Below are positions 19,658 through 29,194 of a DNA stretch of 64,000 nt, piece by piece. This stretch comes from Methanospirillum purgamenti. GTDB taxonomy: Archaea; Halobacteriota; Methanomicrobia; Methanomicrobiales; Methanospirillaceae. The stretch lies in NCBI RefSeq assembly GCF_018502485.1, contig NZ_CP075546.1. One strand, written 5' to 3'. Made by a program: the position numbers and the translations under genes. Under the pieces are notes generated by a model. The model saw only the letters and a program-made list of their open reading frames with translations, was not told the origin of the DNA and made no database searches. Each line of letters opens with the position of its first letter. Within the stretch, counting starts at the first letter, position 1.

Positions 19658-22408
19658 ATGATGGAAAATGAATATCAACTTGAATATTTCAGGTCCGAAG
19701 GTCTCACTCGAAACATTTGTACTTCGTGTGGAAAGGCATTCTGGACCCGGGATCCTGATCGAACCGTGTGCGGGGATGCTCCCTGTGAACCATACCAGTT
19801 TATTGGAAATCCTATCTTCAGGCCCCATACTGTCGATGAGATGCGGGAAGCATATCTTTCATTCTTTGAAAAACAAGGACATACACGAATTGATCGGTAT
19901 CCTGTAGCCGCAAGATGGCGTGACGATATCTACCTTACGATAGCATCTATAGCAGATTTTCAGCCTTTTGTTACGAGTGGAGTAGTGCCACCCCCAGCAA
20001 ACCCGCTCACCATCTCACAGCCCTGTATCCGACTGAATGATTTAGATTCTGTCGGGCGGTCTGGTCGTCATCTGACCTGTTTTGAAATGATGGCGCACCA
20101 TGCATTCAACTCTGATGAGAAAGAGGTTTATTGGAAAGATCGGACTGTTGAACTGTGTGATCAATTGCTTACCTCCCTTGGTGCAAACAAAGAGATGGTG
20201 ACCTATAAAGAGCACCCATGGATAGGTGGAGGGAATGCAGGCCCGAGTGTTGAAGTGCTTATTGGCGGCCTTGAAGTTGCTACTCTGGTGTTCATGAGTC
20301 TTGGTAAACAAAAGACAGACAAACCACCAATTGAACTTGAAGGGACGCCCTATTATCCGATGACACTTCGTATTGTAGATACCGGGTATGGGCTTGAGCG
20401 ATTTGTCTGGGCATCACAGGGTTCTCCAACAATATATGATGCGGTATTTCCTGAGATGGTCAGCCATGTCATGCAGGAAGCAGGATTTGGGCATCGTCTG
20501 CATGATCCAGATTTTATCCGTATTCTTGGAGAAAATGCAAAGTTTGCAGGTCTTATGGATATATCCGGACAGCGGATTTATGAACTGCGGCAAAAAGTTG
20601 CTGATAAAATCGGAATACCTGTTGATAAACTCGAAAAGATGATAGCTCCGGTTGAGAGTGTATATGCAATCGTTGATCATACCCGCTGTCTTTCGTACAT
20701 GCTTGGAGATTGTATTGTTCCATCAAATGCAAAAGACGGGTATCTGGCACGACTTGTTATTCGCCGGACATTACGGATGATGCGTGAACTTGATCTTCCT
20801 GATGACAAATTATCTGATCTCATCGAGCGGCAGATGAAGATTATTGGGCTCCCAAGGTTTGAACAGGATCTTGATGTAGTCATGGAGATCGTTGACCGTG
20901 AGGTGGATAAGTACCGGACAACAATGGATCGTGGTGCAAGAACGGTAGATCGTCTTGCCCAGACATATAAAAAGAAATGTGAAAAGATCCCTCTTGAAGA
21001 GATTGTTACGCTCTACGATTCCCATGGAATTCCTCCAGACATGGTTCGCGATCTGGCAACAGCACAGGGTGCTGTAGTTGATCTGCCGGATGATTTTTAC
21101 TCCCGGATTGCAGACATGCATTCTGAATCTGAACAGGTGCAGGAGAAAAACCCACTGTTTGATTATCTTGATCGGTTAGCCCATCTTCCTGAAACGAAAA
21201 AACTCTATTATGAACGTCCGGGATCCATGGAGTTTGAAGCACGAGTCCTTGAGATATTTGATAATGAATATGTCGTTCTTGACCAGACTCTCTTCTATCC
21301 TGAGGGTGGTGGCCAGCCAGGAGATACCGGACTGCTTTTAACACCTGATGGTCTTACCGTCAGGGTAAGTGATACATTAAAACTTGGTGAATCCATCCTT
21401 CACCGTATTTCTGGAGGTATCGTACGAAAAGGAGATACTCTTCGTGGAATACTTGATGAAGATCGTCGGCTGTCTTTGATGAGACATCATACTGCAACAC
21501 ACATTCTTCTTTATGCTGCAAAAGAAGTCCTTGGGGCTCATATTCATCAGGCTGGTGCACAAAAAGGAGAATATAGTTCTCGAATTGATATCAGGCATTA
21601 TAAACACATCAGTCCTGAAGAACTCAAAAAGATCGAAGTTGTGGCAAACAGGCTTGTAATGGCAAATACCGCAACGACGATTGGGTGGGAAGACCGGACA
21701 GAAGCGGAACAAAAATATGGATTCTGTCTGTACCAGGGAGGTGTCCCTCCTGGATCCCGCATCCGGGTAGTGAAAGTAGCGGGCGATATTGAAGCATGTG
21801 CAGGAACTCATTGTGCCCAAACTGGTGATGTTGGAACAATTACTATAATTCGTGTAGAACATGTTCAGGATGGTGTGGAACGTCTTGAATTTGCTGCAGG
21901 ATTAGCCGCAATACAACATAAACACCACCAGGAAGATATTCTGAACAAATCCGCTGAAGCATTCTCTGTACAGGTAGAAGCTCTTCCAGCAACTTCAAAA
22001 CGTTTCTTTGAGGAGTGGAAAGAACAAAGAAAGGAGATTGAACGTCTTTCTGCCAGAATCAGTGAGATGGAACTAAAAAATCTGGAGACTGTTGATTACA
22101 ATGGTGTATCAGTCCTTTTAAAGCGGCTTGATCTTCCAAATCCTGAACTGGTAAAAGTTGCAACAGGTATTTCAGATAAAGGTGGGATTGCGGTTCTTGT
22201 TGCTGGTGGCGAGACTGCCCGTGTAGTTGTTTCATCTGGTAACAAAAATATCAAAGCTGGTGATCTTATCGCATCGGTATGTGTAGTGCTTGGTGGAAAA
22301 GGTGGAGGAAAACCATCCCTTGCACAAGGAGGTGGTCCAGACACATCAAAGATAGATGAGGCACTTGCAACCGGTGAGAATTTCATTAAAACTGCACTCC
22401 ATGTCTGA
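19658..22408 (+). CDS. alaS: Alanyl-tRNA synthetase, archaeal type
   Basis: 916 aa. An archaeal N-terminal extension has a Cys set (ICTSCGKAFW, CGDAPC). The class II catalytic core (about 55-400) includes RWRDDIYLTIASIADFQPFVTSG and GGGNAGPSVEVL. The tRNA-recognition region is followed by the editing domain with zinc ligands RHHTATHILL and CAGTHC, and the C-terminal DHHA1-like C-Ala domain with GGKGGGKPSLAQGGG. It charges tRNA-Ala and edits Ser/Gly mischarging. Two adjacent ATGs at 19658 and 19661; the first is used. The end overlaps the next gene by 8 nt. Confidence 0.97.
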   Translation: MMENEYQLEYFRSEGLTRNICTSCGKAFWTRDPDRTVCGDAPCEPYQFIGNPIFRPHTVDEMREAYLSFFEKQGHTRIDRYPVAARWRDDIYLTIASIADFQPFVTSGVVPPPANPLTISQPCIRLNDLDSVGRSGRHLTCFEMMAHHAFNSDEKEVYWKDRTVELCDQLLTSLGANKEMVTYKEHPWIGGGNAGPSVEVLIGGLEVATLVFMSLGKQKTDKPPIELEGTPYYPMTLRIVDTGYGLERFVWASQGSPTIYDAVFPEMVSHVMQEAGFGHRLHDPDFIRILGENAKFAGLMDISGQRIYELRQKVADKIGIPVDKLEKMIAPVESVYAIVDHTRCLSYMLGDCIVPSNAKDGYLARLVIRRTLRMMRELDLPDDKLSDLIERQMKIIGLPRFEQDLDVVMEIVDREVDKYRTTMDRGARTVDRLAQTYKKKCEKIPLEEIVTLYDSHGIPPDMVRDLATAQGAVVDLPDDFYSRIADMHSESEQVQEKNPLFDYLDRLAHLPETKKLYYERPGSMEFEARVLEIFDNEYVVLDQTLFYPEGGGQPGDTGLLLTPDGLTVRVSDTLKLGESILHRISGGIVRKGDTLRGILDEDRRLSLMRHHTATHILLYAAKEVLGAHIHQAGAQKGEYSSRIDIRHYKHISPEELKKIEVVANRLVMANTATTIGWEDRTEAEQKYGFCLYQGGVPPGSRIRVVKVAGDIEACAGTHCAQTGDVGTITIIRVEHVQDGVERLEFAAGLAAIQHKHHQEDILNKSAEAFSVQVEALPATSKRFFEEWKEQRKEIERLSARISEMELKNLETVDYNGVSVLLKRLDLPNPELVKVATGISDKGGIAVLVAGGETARVVVSSGNKNIKAGDLIASVCVVLGGKGGGKPSLAQGGGPDTSKIDEALATGENFIKTALHV

Positions 22409-23066
22409 TGAACAGATAAGTTCAGAACAAACCCAGAAAGTCAGGCTGCTCTCACCGGAAGATGAGCAGACCCGGCTTATCGGGAAAGCAATTGCTAGTG
22501 AAACGGCAGGAAAAATTCTATCTTCAATGTCCGGGAGGGAGGTAACCGCAATGGTACTGGCCGAGGAATTACAGATCCCGGTTTCAACGGTTATGTATCA
22601 TCTTGAAAACTTAGCCTCTGCTGGTCTAATAGAAGTGAGTAAAACCCGGTATAGCGTGAAAGGCCGGGAAATGAAAGTATACCGGCTTATTGATCAGGTC
22701 CTCATAGTTTCATCCAAAAAACATGATATAAAAACAGTCCTGACCAGATGCGCAACATTACTATCACTTCCACTGGCAGTGGCGTGTATCCTTGCATATG
22801 TGAATAATTTCAAAACCTGGGGAGTAGTTTCTTCATCAGATTCTGCAACCGGGGGTGGAGTTGCTAAAATGGTAATGAATACTGGTTCATTTGCAATGGA
22901 GCAAACCATGGAAGCTGCTCCAGCACCTTTGGCTATGGGAACCCCGATTACTGAAACGTTCATTGAGCCCCTTTTTTATTTTTCAGATCTTGCTTTGGGT
23001 ATACTCATAGGGGCAGTTCTGGTTGTCCTTATTGGGATTTTCATCGATTATCATCAAAAATCCTAA
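22401..23066 (+). CDS. Membrane-anchored ArsR-like winged-helix regulator
   Basis: About 221 aa from the ATG at 22401, inside the last codons of alaS. Residues about 25-95 form a winged helix-turn-helix (TAMVLAEELQIPVSTVMYHLENLASAGLIEV, then the wing YSVKGREMKVYRL). Two membrane helices follow (about 115-135, SLPLAVACILAYV; and 195-215, LALGILIGAVLVVLIGIFI), separated by a 55-residue external Met/Ala-rich loop. So the DNA-binding part would be inside and the loop outside: a one-component sensor design. Overlap with alaS suggests cotranscription. Target and signal are unknown. Confidence 0.82.
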   Translation: MSDEQISSEQTQKVRLLSPEDEQTRLIGKAIASETAGKILSSMSGREVTAMVLAEELQIPVSTVMYHLENLASAGLIEVSKTRYSVKGREMKVYRLIDQVLIVSSKKHDIKTVLTRCATLLSLPLAVACILAYVNNFKTWGVVSSSDSATGGGVAKMVMNTGSFAMEQTMEAAPAPLAMGTPITETFIEPLFYFSDLALGILIGAVLVVLIGIFIDYHQKS

Positions 23067-23108
23067 TTGAAAAGACATATCTCTAAAAAATTTTCTGTAA
23101 TTTTTTGT

Positions 23109-23972
23109 TCAGTCTTTTTTATTAAGAATAAATACTGCTCCGATAATCGCTGATAACAGGCTAATAAAGGGAAATGATGATTGTATTGGAGTCGGGCTGG
23201 GAGGTGTTATTATGGTTTCTGGTGTAATGACGGGTGTAGGTGCACTGGTTGGTTCCTCTGTTGGTTCAGTTGTCAGAGCTGTTACCTCGGATTGTGATGG
23301 ATCTGATACGGTAAATGTATATTCACCGATATATCCGGATTTATCTGATATGCTTGCCTGGTACTCTCCAGAGGAAGGAACAGGTATTGTGGTTGAAAAT
23401 TCTCCAGAGTTATCTGCAAATCCTTTTTTTGTAATGACCTGTTGTGGGCCATGCATAAATTCATCAGGCCCAAAGAGCCGAACAGTAAGCACCCCATCGC
23501 CAATTCCTCTCATTCTGCCAGAAATGGTTAATGCCTGTGCAATTTGTTGGCTTTGAGGAGATGTCAGTGTTATTTCATCAGATCTGTCAGTAATCTGAAC
23601 AATTTTTCTTACTACTGAAGATGATCCCAGTTGTCGTTCTACAAACAATTCATTGTCTGAAACAACATTATGAACTTCTACTTTGTATTGACCTTTTTCA
23701 AGATTGCGGGTATCAAAATCAACACGGAATACCTGTGTCTTATCTACTATTACCCGTGTTCGTGCTACTTCTCCTGCAGTATATTTTGAATAAAAGAGTA
23801 CCAGATCAAAATATGAGTCCTCAGGAAAGGACGTGCTTCCGGTAACAGTTAATGGAGTTCCCTTAATCATGGTTTTCGGGGCATCAATGGTGATAATATA
23901 TGCTTGTACCGGATACGCGATACAAATCAGCATCAGGAGAGTGATGGTGAAAAATAATGGGTATCGTTTCAT
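23109..23972 (-). CDS. Secreted surface protein with C-terminal anchor
   Basis: 287 aa. Signal peptide at 1-24 (FFTITLLMLICIAYPVQA). Two beta-rich Ig-like domains follow: about 25-130 (GTPLTVTGSTSFPEDSYFDL) and 135-225 (GEYQASISDKSGYIGEYTF). A Thr/Pro/Glu spacer (about 230-262) leads to a C-terminal hydrophobic segment FPFISLLSAIIGAVFIL with a short basic end. This is the layout of a methanogen cell-surface protein held by one helix. No enzymatic motif. It is convergent with the regulator gene. Confidence 0.8.
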   Translation of the reverse strand: MKRYPLFFTITLLMLICIAYPVQAYIITIDAPKTMIKGTPLTVTGSTSFPEDSYFDLVLFYSKYTAGEVARTRVIVDKTQVFRVDFDTRNLEKGQYKVEVHNVVSDNELFVERQLGSSSVVRKIVQITDRSDEITLTSPQSQQIAQALTISGRMRGIGDGVLTVRLFGPDEFMHGPQQVITKKGFADNSGEFSTTIPVPSSGEYQASISDKSGYIGEYTFTVSDPSQSEVTALTTEPTEEPTSAPTPVITPETIITPPSPTPIQSSFPFISLLSAIIGAVFILNKKD

Positions 23973-24019
23973 ATATAGAAATTTGATGAGCTGGTATATT
24001 GTGCTAGTGGGTGAATCTC

Positions 24020-24358
24020 TTATTCACAGGACATAGCATAAAAACCCGCAACTCTTCGTGCAATAGTATCCCCGAGAAGTTCTGCAATTTTTTTCTCTAG
24101 TATTTCGTAATATTCAGGCGAAATGCAATGGAGACTTTCTTCTCCTGACATCACAAGGTTTACCAGGTACTCAATATCATCAGCATCTAATCTGCTTATC
24201 CGGAGACGAAAATCTTCAGCATCAGATGCATAATGATTCGCAACCGGAGGGAGGATGGATCGATAAAACATTCCTGAGCCTGTACAGGACTCTCCACAAA
24301 ATTCAGGGGCAAGAATTTTTAAAAGTGCAATATCCCGTTCAGATAACTCTCGTGGCAT
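24020..24358 (-). CDS. Conserved-looking hypothetical protein
   Basis: 112 aa, family not recognised. No signal or membrane segment. CGESC near residue 21, an acidic stretch (DAEDFRLRISRLDADDIEYL) and a C-terminal helix (ARRVAGFYAMSCE). Helical and acidic overall. ATG at 24356-24358. It is divergent from the gene at 24406 with only 47 bp between starts, so both promoters overlap the neighbouring genes or this gap. Confidence 0.65.
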   Translation of the reverse strand: MPRELSERDIALLKILAPEFCGESCTGSGMFYRSILPPVANHYASDAEDFRLRISRLDADDIEYLVNLVMSGEESLHCISPEYYEILEKKIAELLGDTIARRVAGFYAMSCE

Positions 24359-24405
24359 ATCTGTATACCTGAGTCTTTTATCCTATTATTTCTGTAAGAG
24401 AGGTA

Positions 24406-25170
24406 ATGCATCCGGAGAACCTAAGAATACTCATGGTTGTAATTCCGTGGCAGGCCAGACTTGGGATAATTCTGGTTAGTTGTTCTGCAGTTGTGTATCT
24501 GACAAAACTTACCGTTATAGATAATGTCCCAGGAACAATAGAATACATCTTCAACTCTTTTGGATTTCTTTTCATCAACGTTTTACTTGTTACACTGGTA
24601 ATAAACGAATTACTTTCAAGACGCGCCAGAAATGCCAGACTTGAAAAACTCAATATTGTGATTGGTTTATTTTTTACTGAAGTTGGAAATGATCTGCTCA
24701 GGCGAATTATTCCCGCTGATGTTGATAAACACAACTTTGGGGATTCTTTTTTACTTAAGGGGAAAGAGCGACCAGATGAGCGGGTAATGCAGCGTGTTGT
24801 AGCCGAACATCATTTTAAACTCGAGCCTGAGCAGCTGGATCTTCTGGAAATACATGATTTTCTTCAAAAAAAGAGAAATTTTCTGCTTCGTCTCATGGAA
24901 AATCCGGTCATGCTGGAACATCAGAGTTTTACCTTTTTATTACAGGCAGCATTTCATCTGACTGCAGAACTTGGACATCGTTCTGATCCATCTCATGTCA
25001 GTACTTCAGATCGGATTCATCTTGCAGGGGATATTGGCAGGGTTTATAAGGCACTTACATTCGAATGGGTCCATTATATGGGATATCTGAATAAAAATTA
25101 CCCGTACCTGTATTCACTTGCAGTGAGGACAAATCCTTTTGATCCATCAGTTCAGGTAGAGGTTCAATGA
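24406..25170 (+). CDS. Hypothetical protein with two N-terminal membrane helices
   Basis: 254 aa. AGAGG lies directly before the ATG. Helix 1 (about 15-33, ARLGIILVSCSAVVYL) and helix 2 (about 45-68, IFNSFGFLFINVLLVTLVI) are followed by a basic turn (LLSRRARNARLEKL). The cytoplasmic domain of about 180 residues is rich in His and Leu (AEHHFKLEPEQLDLLEIHDFL). No named family recognised. This layout recurs in methanogens as an inner-membrane protein of unknown role. Confidence 0.72.
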   Translation: MHPENLRILMVVIPWQARLGIILVSCSAVVYLTKLTVIDNVPGTIEYIFNSFGFLFINVLLVTLVINELLSRRARNARLEKLNIVIGLFFTEVGNDLLRRIIPADVDKHNFGDSFLLKGKERPDERVMQRVVAEHHFKLEPEQLDLLEIHDFLQKKRNFLLRLMENPVMLEHQSFTFLLQAAFHLTAELGHRSDPSHVSTSDRIHLAGDIGRVYKALTFEWVHYMGYLNKNYPYLYSLAVRTNPFDPSVQVEVQ

Positions 25171-25193
25171 CATCAAGTGTTTTTTAAAAATTT

Positions 25194-25712
25194 TTAGGAG
25201 TCAGATGTATTCGGAGCAGTATATGTTCTGGTTCCAAGTTCTTTATCCAGCATATACAAAAGACCAACCCCTTTTTCTACACTAATCATCTTGAGTTGAT
25301 CAAGAATAGTTCGTGCATTTTCTTCTTCTTCGACCTGTTCATTAACAAACCATTGGAGGAAATTTACCGTTGCATGGTCTTTTTCTGCAATGGAAAGATC
25401 CATCAGGCTATGAATGAGACTTGTTACTTTCAATTCATGGGATAATTGTGTTTCAAATGCATCTTTTGCATCTTTCCAGGTGCTTTGGGGTGTATCTATC
25501 TGTGTCATGATAGCACGACCACCTCTGGCGAGGAGATAATCCAATATTTTCATTGCATGATCCCGTTCCTCCATTGCCTGAATTCGTTCCCAGTTTGAAA
25601 ATCCTTTCAGGCCGGTTGCGTCAAACCATGACGACATTGAAAGATACAGGTATGCGGAATATAGTTCAGCGTTAATCTGTTCATTTAACGCTTTTTCGAT
25701 TTTTGGGTTCAT
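25194..25712 (-). CDS. Ferritin
   Basis: 172 aa from the ATG at 25712, which opens with the family-typical MNPKIEKALNEQINAEL. An in-frame ATG at 25754 would add 14 basic residues. Ferroxidase ligands of bacterial-type ferritins are visible: Glu in EQINAELYSAYLYLS, EERDHAMK (Glu and His) and the later EEEENARTIL. Four-helix bundle with 24-mer assembly expected. It oxidises and stores iron in the cytoplasm and protects against oxygen. It is divergent from the glutamate synthase gene, with a shared promoter region. Confidence 0.92.
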   Translation of the reverse strand: MNPKIEKALNEQINAELYSAYLYLSMSSWFDATGLKGFSNWERIQAMEERDHAMKILDYLLARGGRAIMTQIDTPQSTWKDAKDAFETQLSHELKVTSLIHSLMDLSIAEKDHATVNFLQWFVNEQVEEEENARTILDQLKMISVEKGVGLLYMLDKELGTRTYTAPNTSDS

Positions 25713-25849
25713 GCTACCTGTTGGGGCTACATTTACCTTTTTTCTTGGGGGCATGTGTGCAAATTGTACCTTCAAATATTTCAAGATGCGGGTGCATCGG
25801 AGTCACAGGGACAATCTACTTCCTTCTTACGTTTGACTTAAAGACTTTC

Positions 25850-25861
25850 CATATATATTTT
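25850..25861. promoter_or_regulatory. Shared AT-rich promoter between ferritin and glutamate synthase
   Basis: CATATATATTTTA lies 116 bp before the rightward ATG and 96-138 bp before the leftward ferritin starts. It reads as a TATA box in either direction. No upstream operator repeat was clear. Confidence 0.45.
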
Positions 25862-25976
25862 AAGAGTGACGGAAGGAAAGGGATTATACTGTTCACAAAG
25901 AAAGATAACTTGTTCGGATATAACCGGACCATCTTATCCGGTACAGATAACATTCTGTGCACAGGGAGAAGTAACC

Positions 25977-27566
25977 ATGAATCTTAAACGTCCAAATTCC
26001 AATGAGGCTGTTGGAACAGTAAATCGCTCACGCGATGTTGTTCCAATGTCCGGATTATGTTCCCGTTGTGTGGACGGGTGTAAAGGAGCCTGTGATGTAT
26101 GGCTTGCATCGTTTCGGGGAAGAGAAGTTCTGTATCCCGGGCCTTTTGGTGAGGTCACTGCAGGGGCAGACAAGAATTACCCGATTGATTACTCTCATCT
26201 GAATATTCACGGCTATGCTTGCGGAGCAAATGGACTTCCGGATGGAGTGTCTGCAAATCCTGATACAGCTGTTTTTGAGGATGTCAACACAGAAACCGAG
26301 TATGGGTGGGACATCAAAGTAAAGATGCGCGTACCAATCTTCACTGGTGCACTGGGCTCTACTGATATTGCACGAATCAACTGGGAGCACTTTGCTATCG
26401 GAGCTGCCATTTCAGGTGTTACTTTAGTTTGTGGAGAAAATGTCTGTGGTGTAGATCCTGAACTGAAACTTGGTTCAGATGGTAAGGTCGTTTCATCACC
26501 TGAAATGGATCGCAGGATCAATATTTACAAGAAATTCCACGAGGGCTTTGGAGAACTTCTCGTTCAGATGAATGTGGAAGATACCCGGCTCGGAACTGCA
26601 GAGTACGTTGCTTCCAAGCATAACCTTGAGACCATTGAACTGAAATGGGGTCAGGGTGCCAAGTGTATCGGTGGTGAAATTAAGGTAAGGAATCTTGAAA
26701 GAGCTCAGGAACTTAAAAAACGTGGATATATCGTTCTTCCAGATCCAACCCGGGCTGATAATATTGCAGCATTCAAGGATGGAGCTATCAAGGAATTTGA
26801 GCGTCATTCACGCCTTGGTTTTGTCTCTAAGGAAGGATTCCTTGAGGAAGTAGACCGACTCCGGGGTATCGGATTTAAACGGGTAACCTTGAAGACCGGA
26901 GCATATTCCATGAAGGAACTTGCAATGGCAATCCGGTGGTCATCAGAAGCCAAGATTGATCTTTTGACTATCGATGGTGCTCCGGGAGGAACCGGAATGA
27001 GCCCATGGCCAATGATGAACGAGTGGGGTATTCCAACCTTCTATATCCAGTCACTTGCATACCAGATGGCAGAGGCATTAAAGAAAAAAGGAATGCGTGT
27101 ACCTGATCTTGCAATCGCCGGAGGATTTGCAGATGAAGCAAATGCATTCAAGGCAATCGCCATGGGTGCTCCATACTTCAAGGCTGTCTGTATGGGTCGT
27201 GCTCTCATGATTCCGGGAATGGTAGGCAAGAACATTGAGAAATGGATCAAGAATGGTGAACTTCCAAAAACCGTTTCCAAATATGGATCCAGCATCCCTG
27301 AGCTCTTTGTCACCTATGAAACCCTGAAAGAAAAATACGGAAACCGTATGAGCGAAATTCCGGCAGGTGCACTTGGTATTTACACCTATGCCCAGAAATT
27401 CAGAACCGGAATGCAGCAGATCATGGCAGGAAGCAGAAACTTCTCCCTGAAATCAGTTTCCAGAAATGATCTCATGTCCCTTACCCCAGAAGCATCAGAA
27501 GTATCTGGTATTCCATATGTCATGGAAGCATACCGGGACCAGGCCTGGGATATACTTCTCGAATAA
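25977..27566 (+). CDS. Archaeal glutamate synthase-type FMN protein (GltB central domain)
   Basis: 529 aa from the ATG at 25977, preceded by GGGAGA; longer frames were rejected. The N-terminus has a Cys cluster (MSGLCSRCVDGCKGAC) that may hold an Fe-S cluster. The rest is the FMN-binding (beta/alpha)8 glutamate-synthase domain, with WGQGAKCIGGEIK, the FMN-site TIDGAPGGTGMSPWP (about 335-350) and IAGGFADEANAFKAIAMGA. There is no glutaminase domain, so ammonia or a separate subunit would supply nitrogen if it makes glutamate. In methanogens such proteins are annotated as glutamate synthase; the true substrate is not proved. Confidence 0.9.
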   Translation: MNLKRPNSNEAVGTVNRSRDVVPMSGLCSRCVDGCKGACDVWLASFRGREVLYPGPFGEVTAGADKNYPIDYSHLNIHGYACGANGLPDGVSANPDTAVFEDVNTETEYGWDIKVKMRVPIFTGALGSTDIARINWEHFAIGAAISGVTLVCGENVCGVDPELKLGSDGKVVSSPEMDRRINIYKKFHEGFGELLVQMNVEDTRLGTAEYVASKHNLETIELKWGQGAKCIGGEIKVRNLERAQELKKRGYIVLPDPTRADNIAAFKDGAIKEFERHSRLGFVSKEGFLEEVDRLRGIGFKRVTLKTGAYSMKELAMAIRWSSEAKIDLLTIDGAPGGTGMSPWPMMNEWGIPTFYIQSLAYQMAEALKKKGMRVPDLAIAGGFADEANAFKAIAMGAPYFKAVCMGRALMIPGMVGKNIEKWIKNGELPKTVSKYGSSIPELFVTYETLKEKYGNRMSEIPAGALGIYTYAQKFRTGMQQIMAGSRNFSLKSVSRNDLMSLTPEASEVSGIPYVMEAYRDQAWDILLE

Positions 27567-27600
27567 AATAGAGAATTTTAACAATCCTTTTTTTTAAATT

Positions 27601-28776
27601 TTATGATCCGGGTGGCTGCTTTACCGGAGCAGAAAAACAATACCTGGATAATGCCTCAATTAATTTTATTGTTACATGTGATCCGAGTTCAGGTTCGAGG
27701 GATTCAAGCCAGACATAAAATCCCACTTTTGGTGGAGTTTTTCGCTCATATTTGAATGTTCCCTGACCATCATAGACCATTTTATAATATTCCTTTTTTT
27801 GACGTGGCTTCAGGTAGATAAGCGGACTGTAATCAGGAATATCGGCGGCGAGGATTATTTTTGAGAAGTTGGCCTGCAATTCTTCAGCATCATATTCCTT
27901 ATCTTTATAGACAAAACGGTAATGTTCACAGAGTCGCTTTATCGTTGATGGGAAAAGACGACCAAACAGGATCTTTTTTACAAGTGTGTGCGTTCGATAC
28001 GGTGAAGGGAGATCAATAGCACCCTCATCAACCAGGTGAGTGAATACCCACTCCCGTTCCATATCATGGAACTGCTTGTAAGGAAAGGGAGCTGATGTGA
28101 TAAGTTCGGTTGAGAGACATGTCTTTCCATGTGGATAAATGGGTTTTTGAGCTTGCTTGCTCCAACTACCCGAAATATGTTTCCTGAAATTGTCACATGA
28201 TCGGGTACACAATGAAATATGTTCTTCTGATCCGAGTACTTTTCTTCCGCCTTTGTAATTTGTAAGTGGGAAGGATGTGACCAGGATAAAAGTAACTGCT
28301 TTCTGATTGAACAGATATCTGATAACCTGTTTTTTATAATATATTTCCTGGAGAAAATCTTTCAGATCTGACGGAGAAGTAACTACTTCAACAAATATTA
28401 CTGATCCATCAGGTTTCGTCATCAAAAGATCAAATTCAGCAAGATCCTGACCATTTCCCCTGATGGTAATATCGCCGTTTCTTGAGTAATAAAAACCATT
28501 TTGACCGAGTGCTGGGAATGGATTTTTTCCCCTCACATCAGCACCTTTCAGGACAACAGTCTTTATCACATCGGTCTTACCAGCAATATCAAGAAAGAGT
28601 TCATAGGCGATCATCTCAAACCATCGCCCTTCTGCAGACCGCATGTAAGAAATCTCATCAGAGAAGAGATTTTTCTTTTCAACCTTTGAGAGATGCCTTA
28701 AGGCCCGCTGAGCATGCTCTTTTCGGGGCTGACAAAGTTTTTGGTGAGATTCTATCCATTCGGCGAGATTGTCCAT
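27601..28776 (-). CDS. Hypothetical protein with PD-(D/E)XK nuclease-like core
   Basis: 391 aa. Residues about 105-150 read LAEFDLLM, a short turn, then SVIFVEVVTSPSDLKDF, which fits the Asp...Glu-x-hydrophobic core of the restriction-endonuclease-like fold; the final Lys of the classical motif is replaced (EVV). A later region (about 150-240) contains several Cys (LCTRSCDN, KTCLS). The C-terminal half is rich in Tyr and Lys and unrecognised. It could be a nuclease, an inactive relative or an archaeal Holliday/repair-type protein. Single gene, convergent with glutamate synthase; no restriction-modification partner is visible. Confidence 0.6.
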   Translation of the reverse strand: MDNLAEWIESHQKLCQPRKEHAQRALRHLSKVEKKNLFSDEISYMRSAEGRWFEMIAYELFLDIAGKTDVIKTVVLKGADVRGKNPFPALGQNGFYYSRNGDITIRGNGQDLAEFDLLMTKPDGSVIFVEVVTSPSDLKDFLQEIYYKKQVIRYLFNQKAVTFILVTSFPLTNYKGGRKVLGSEEHISLCTRSCDNFRKHISGSWSKQAQKPIYPHGKTCLSTELITSAPFPYKQFHDMEREWVFTHLVDEGAIDLPSPYRTHTLVKKILFGRLFPSTIKRLCEHYRFVYKDKEYDAEELQANFSKIILAADIPDYSPLIYLKPRQKKEYYKMVYDGQGTFKYERKTPPKVGFYVWLESLEPELGSHVTIKLIEALSRYCFSAPVKQPPGS

Positions 28777-29005
28777 TATGTAATGACACTTTCCTCCATA
28801 TTCCGCTGGGTATGGTATTGTACAAAAATCATCCTGATTATTTATCTCCAGAACTGGAGAAGGACAATTCCTTTAAAACTAGACCATGAAGACTGATATA
28901 TGTTATTCCCGCGCAGGTATTGATTTTTAATATCGTGGGTTATGAGTGAAGATATTATGATCCCTTATGTAATCCAACTCAAAGAGTGACAAAAGTAGTG
29001 GATAC

Positions 29006-29015
29006 ATTTATATCT
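29006..29015 (+). promoter_or_regulatory. TATA box upstream of tRNA-Lys and the rpo operon
   Basis: CATTTATATC ends about 41 nt before the 5' end of tRNA-Lys. A start near 29035-29040 would give a short tRNA leader. The rpo genes begin 65 nt after the tRNA and may share this promoter. Confidence 0.5.
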
Positions 29016-29056
29016 AAAAACATCATTCTAATAGTGCTGCAAAGCAGTGACTAACA

Positions 29057-29130
29057 GGGTTCGTAGCTCAGTTAGGCAGAGCGCCTGGCTTTTAACCAGG
29101 TGGTCGGGGGTTCAAATCCCCTCGAGCCCG
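29057..29130 (+). tRNA. tRNA-Lys (anticodon UUU)
   Basis: Acceptor GGGTTCG pairs with CGAGCCC with one G-U-type or mismatched position, the anticodon stem CCTGG/CCAGG encloses CTTTTAA, and the T arm contains GGTTCAAATCC. The discriminator is G. Confidence 0.95.
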
Positions 29131-29194
29131 CTCCACGACAGTTGTGGTCTTTTGTGCAGACTTTTTACCGAAACGCGTTTCCAGGGGGTATGGC

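Noticed and set aside
21377..21862. 161-codon leftward frame inside alaS
   Set aside because: Antisense shadow of the strongly conserved editing domain of AlaRS.
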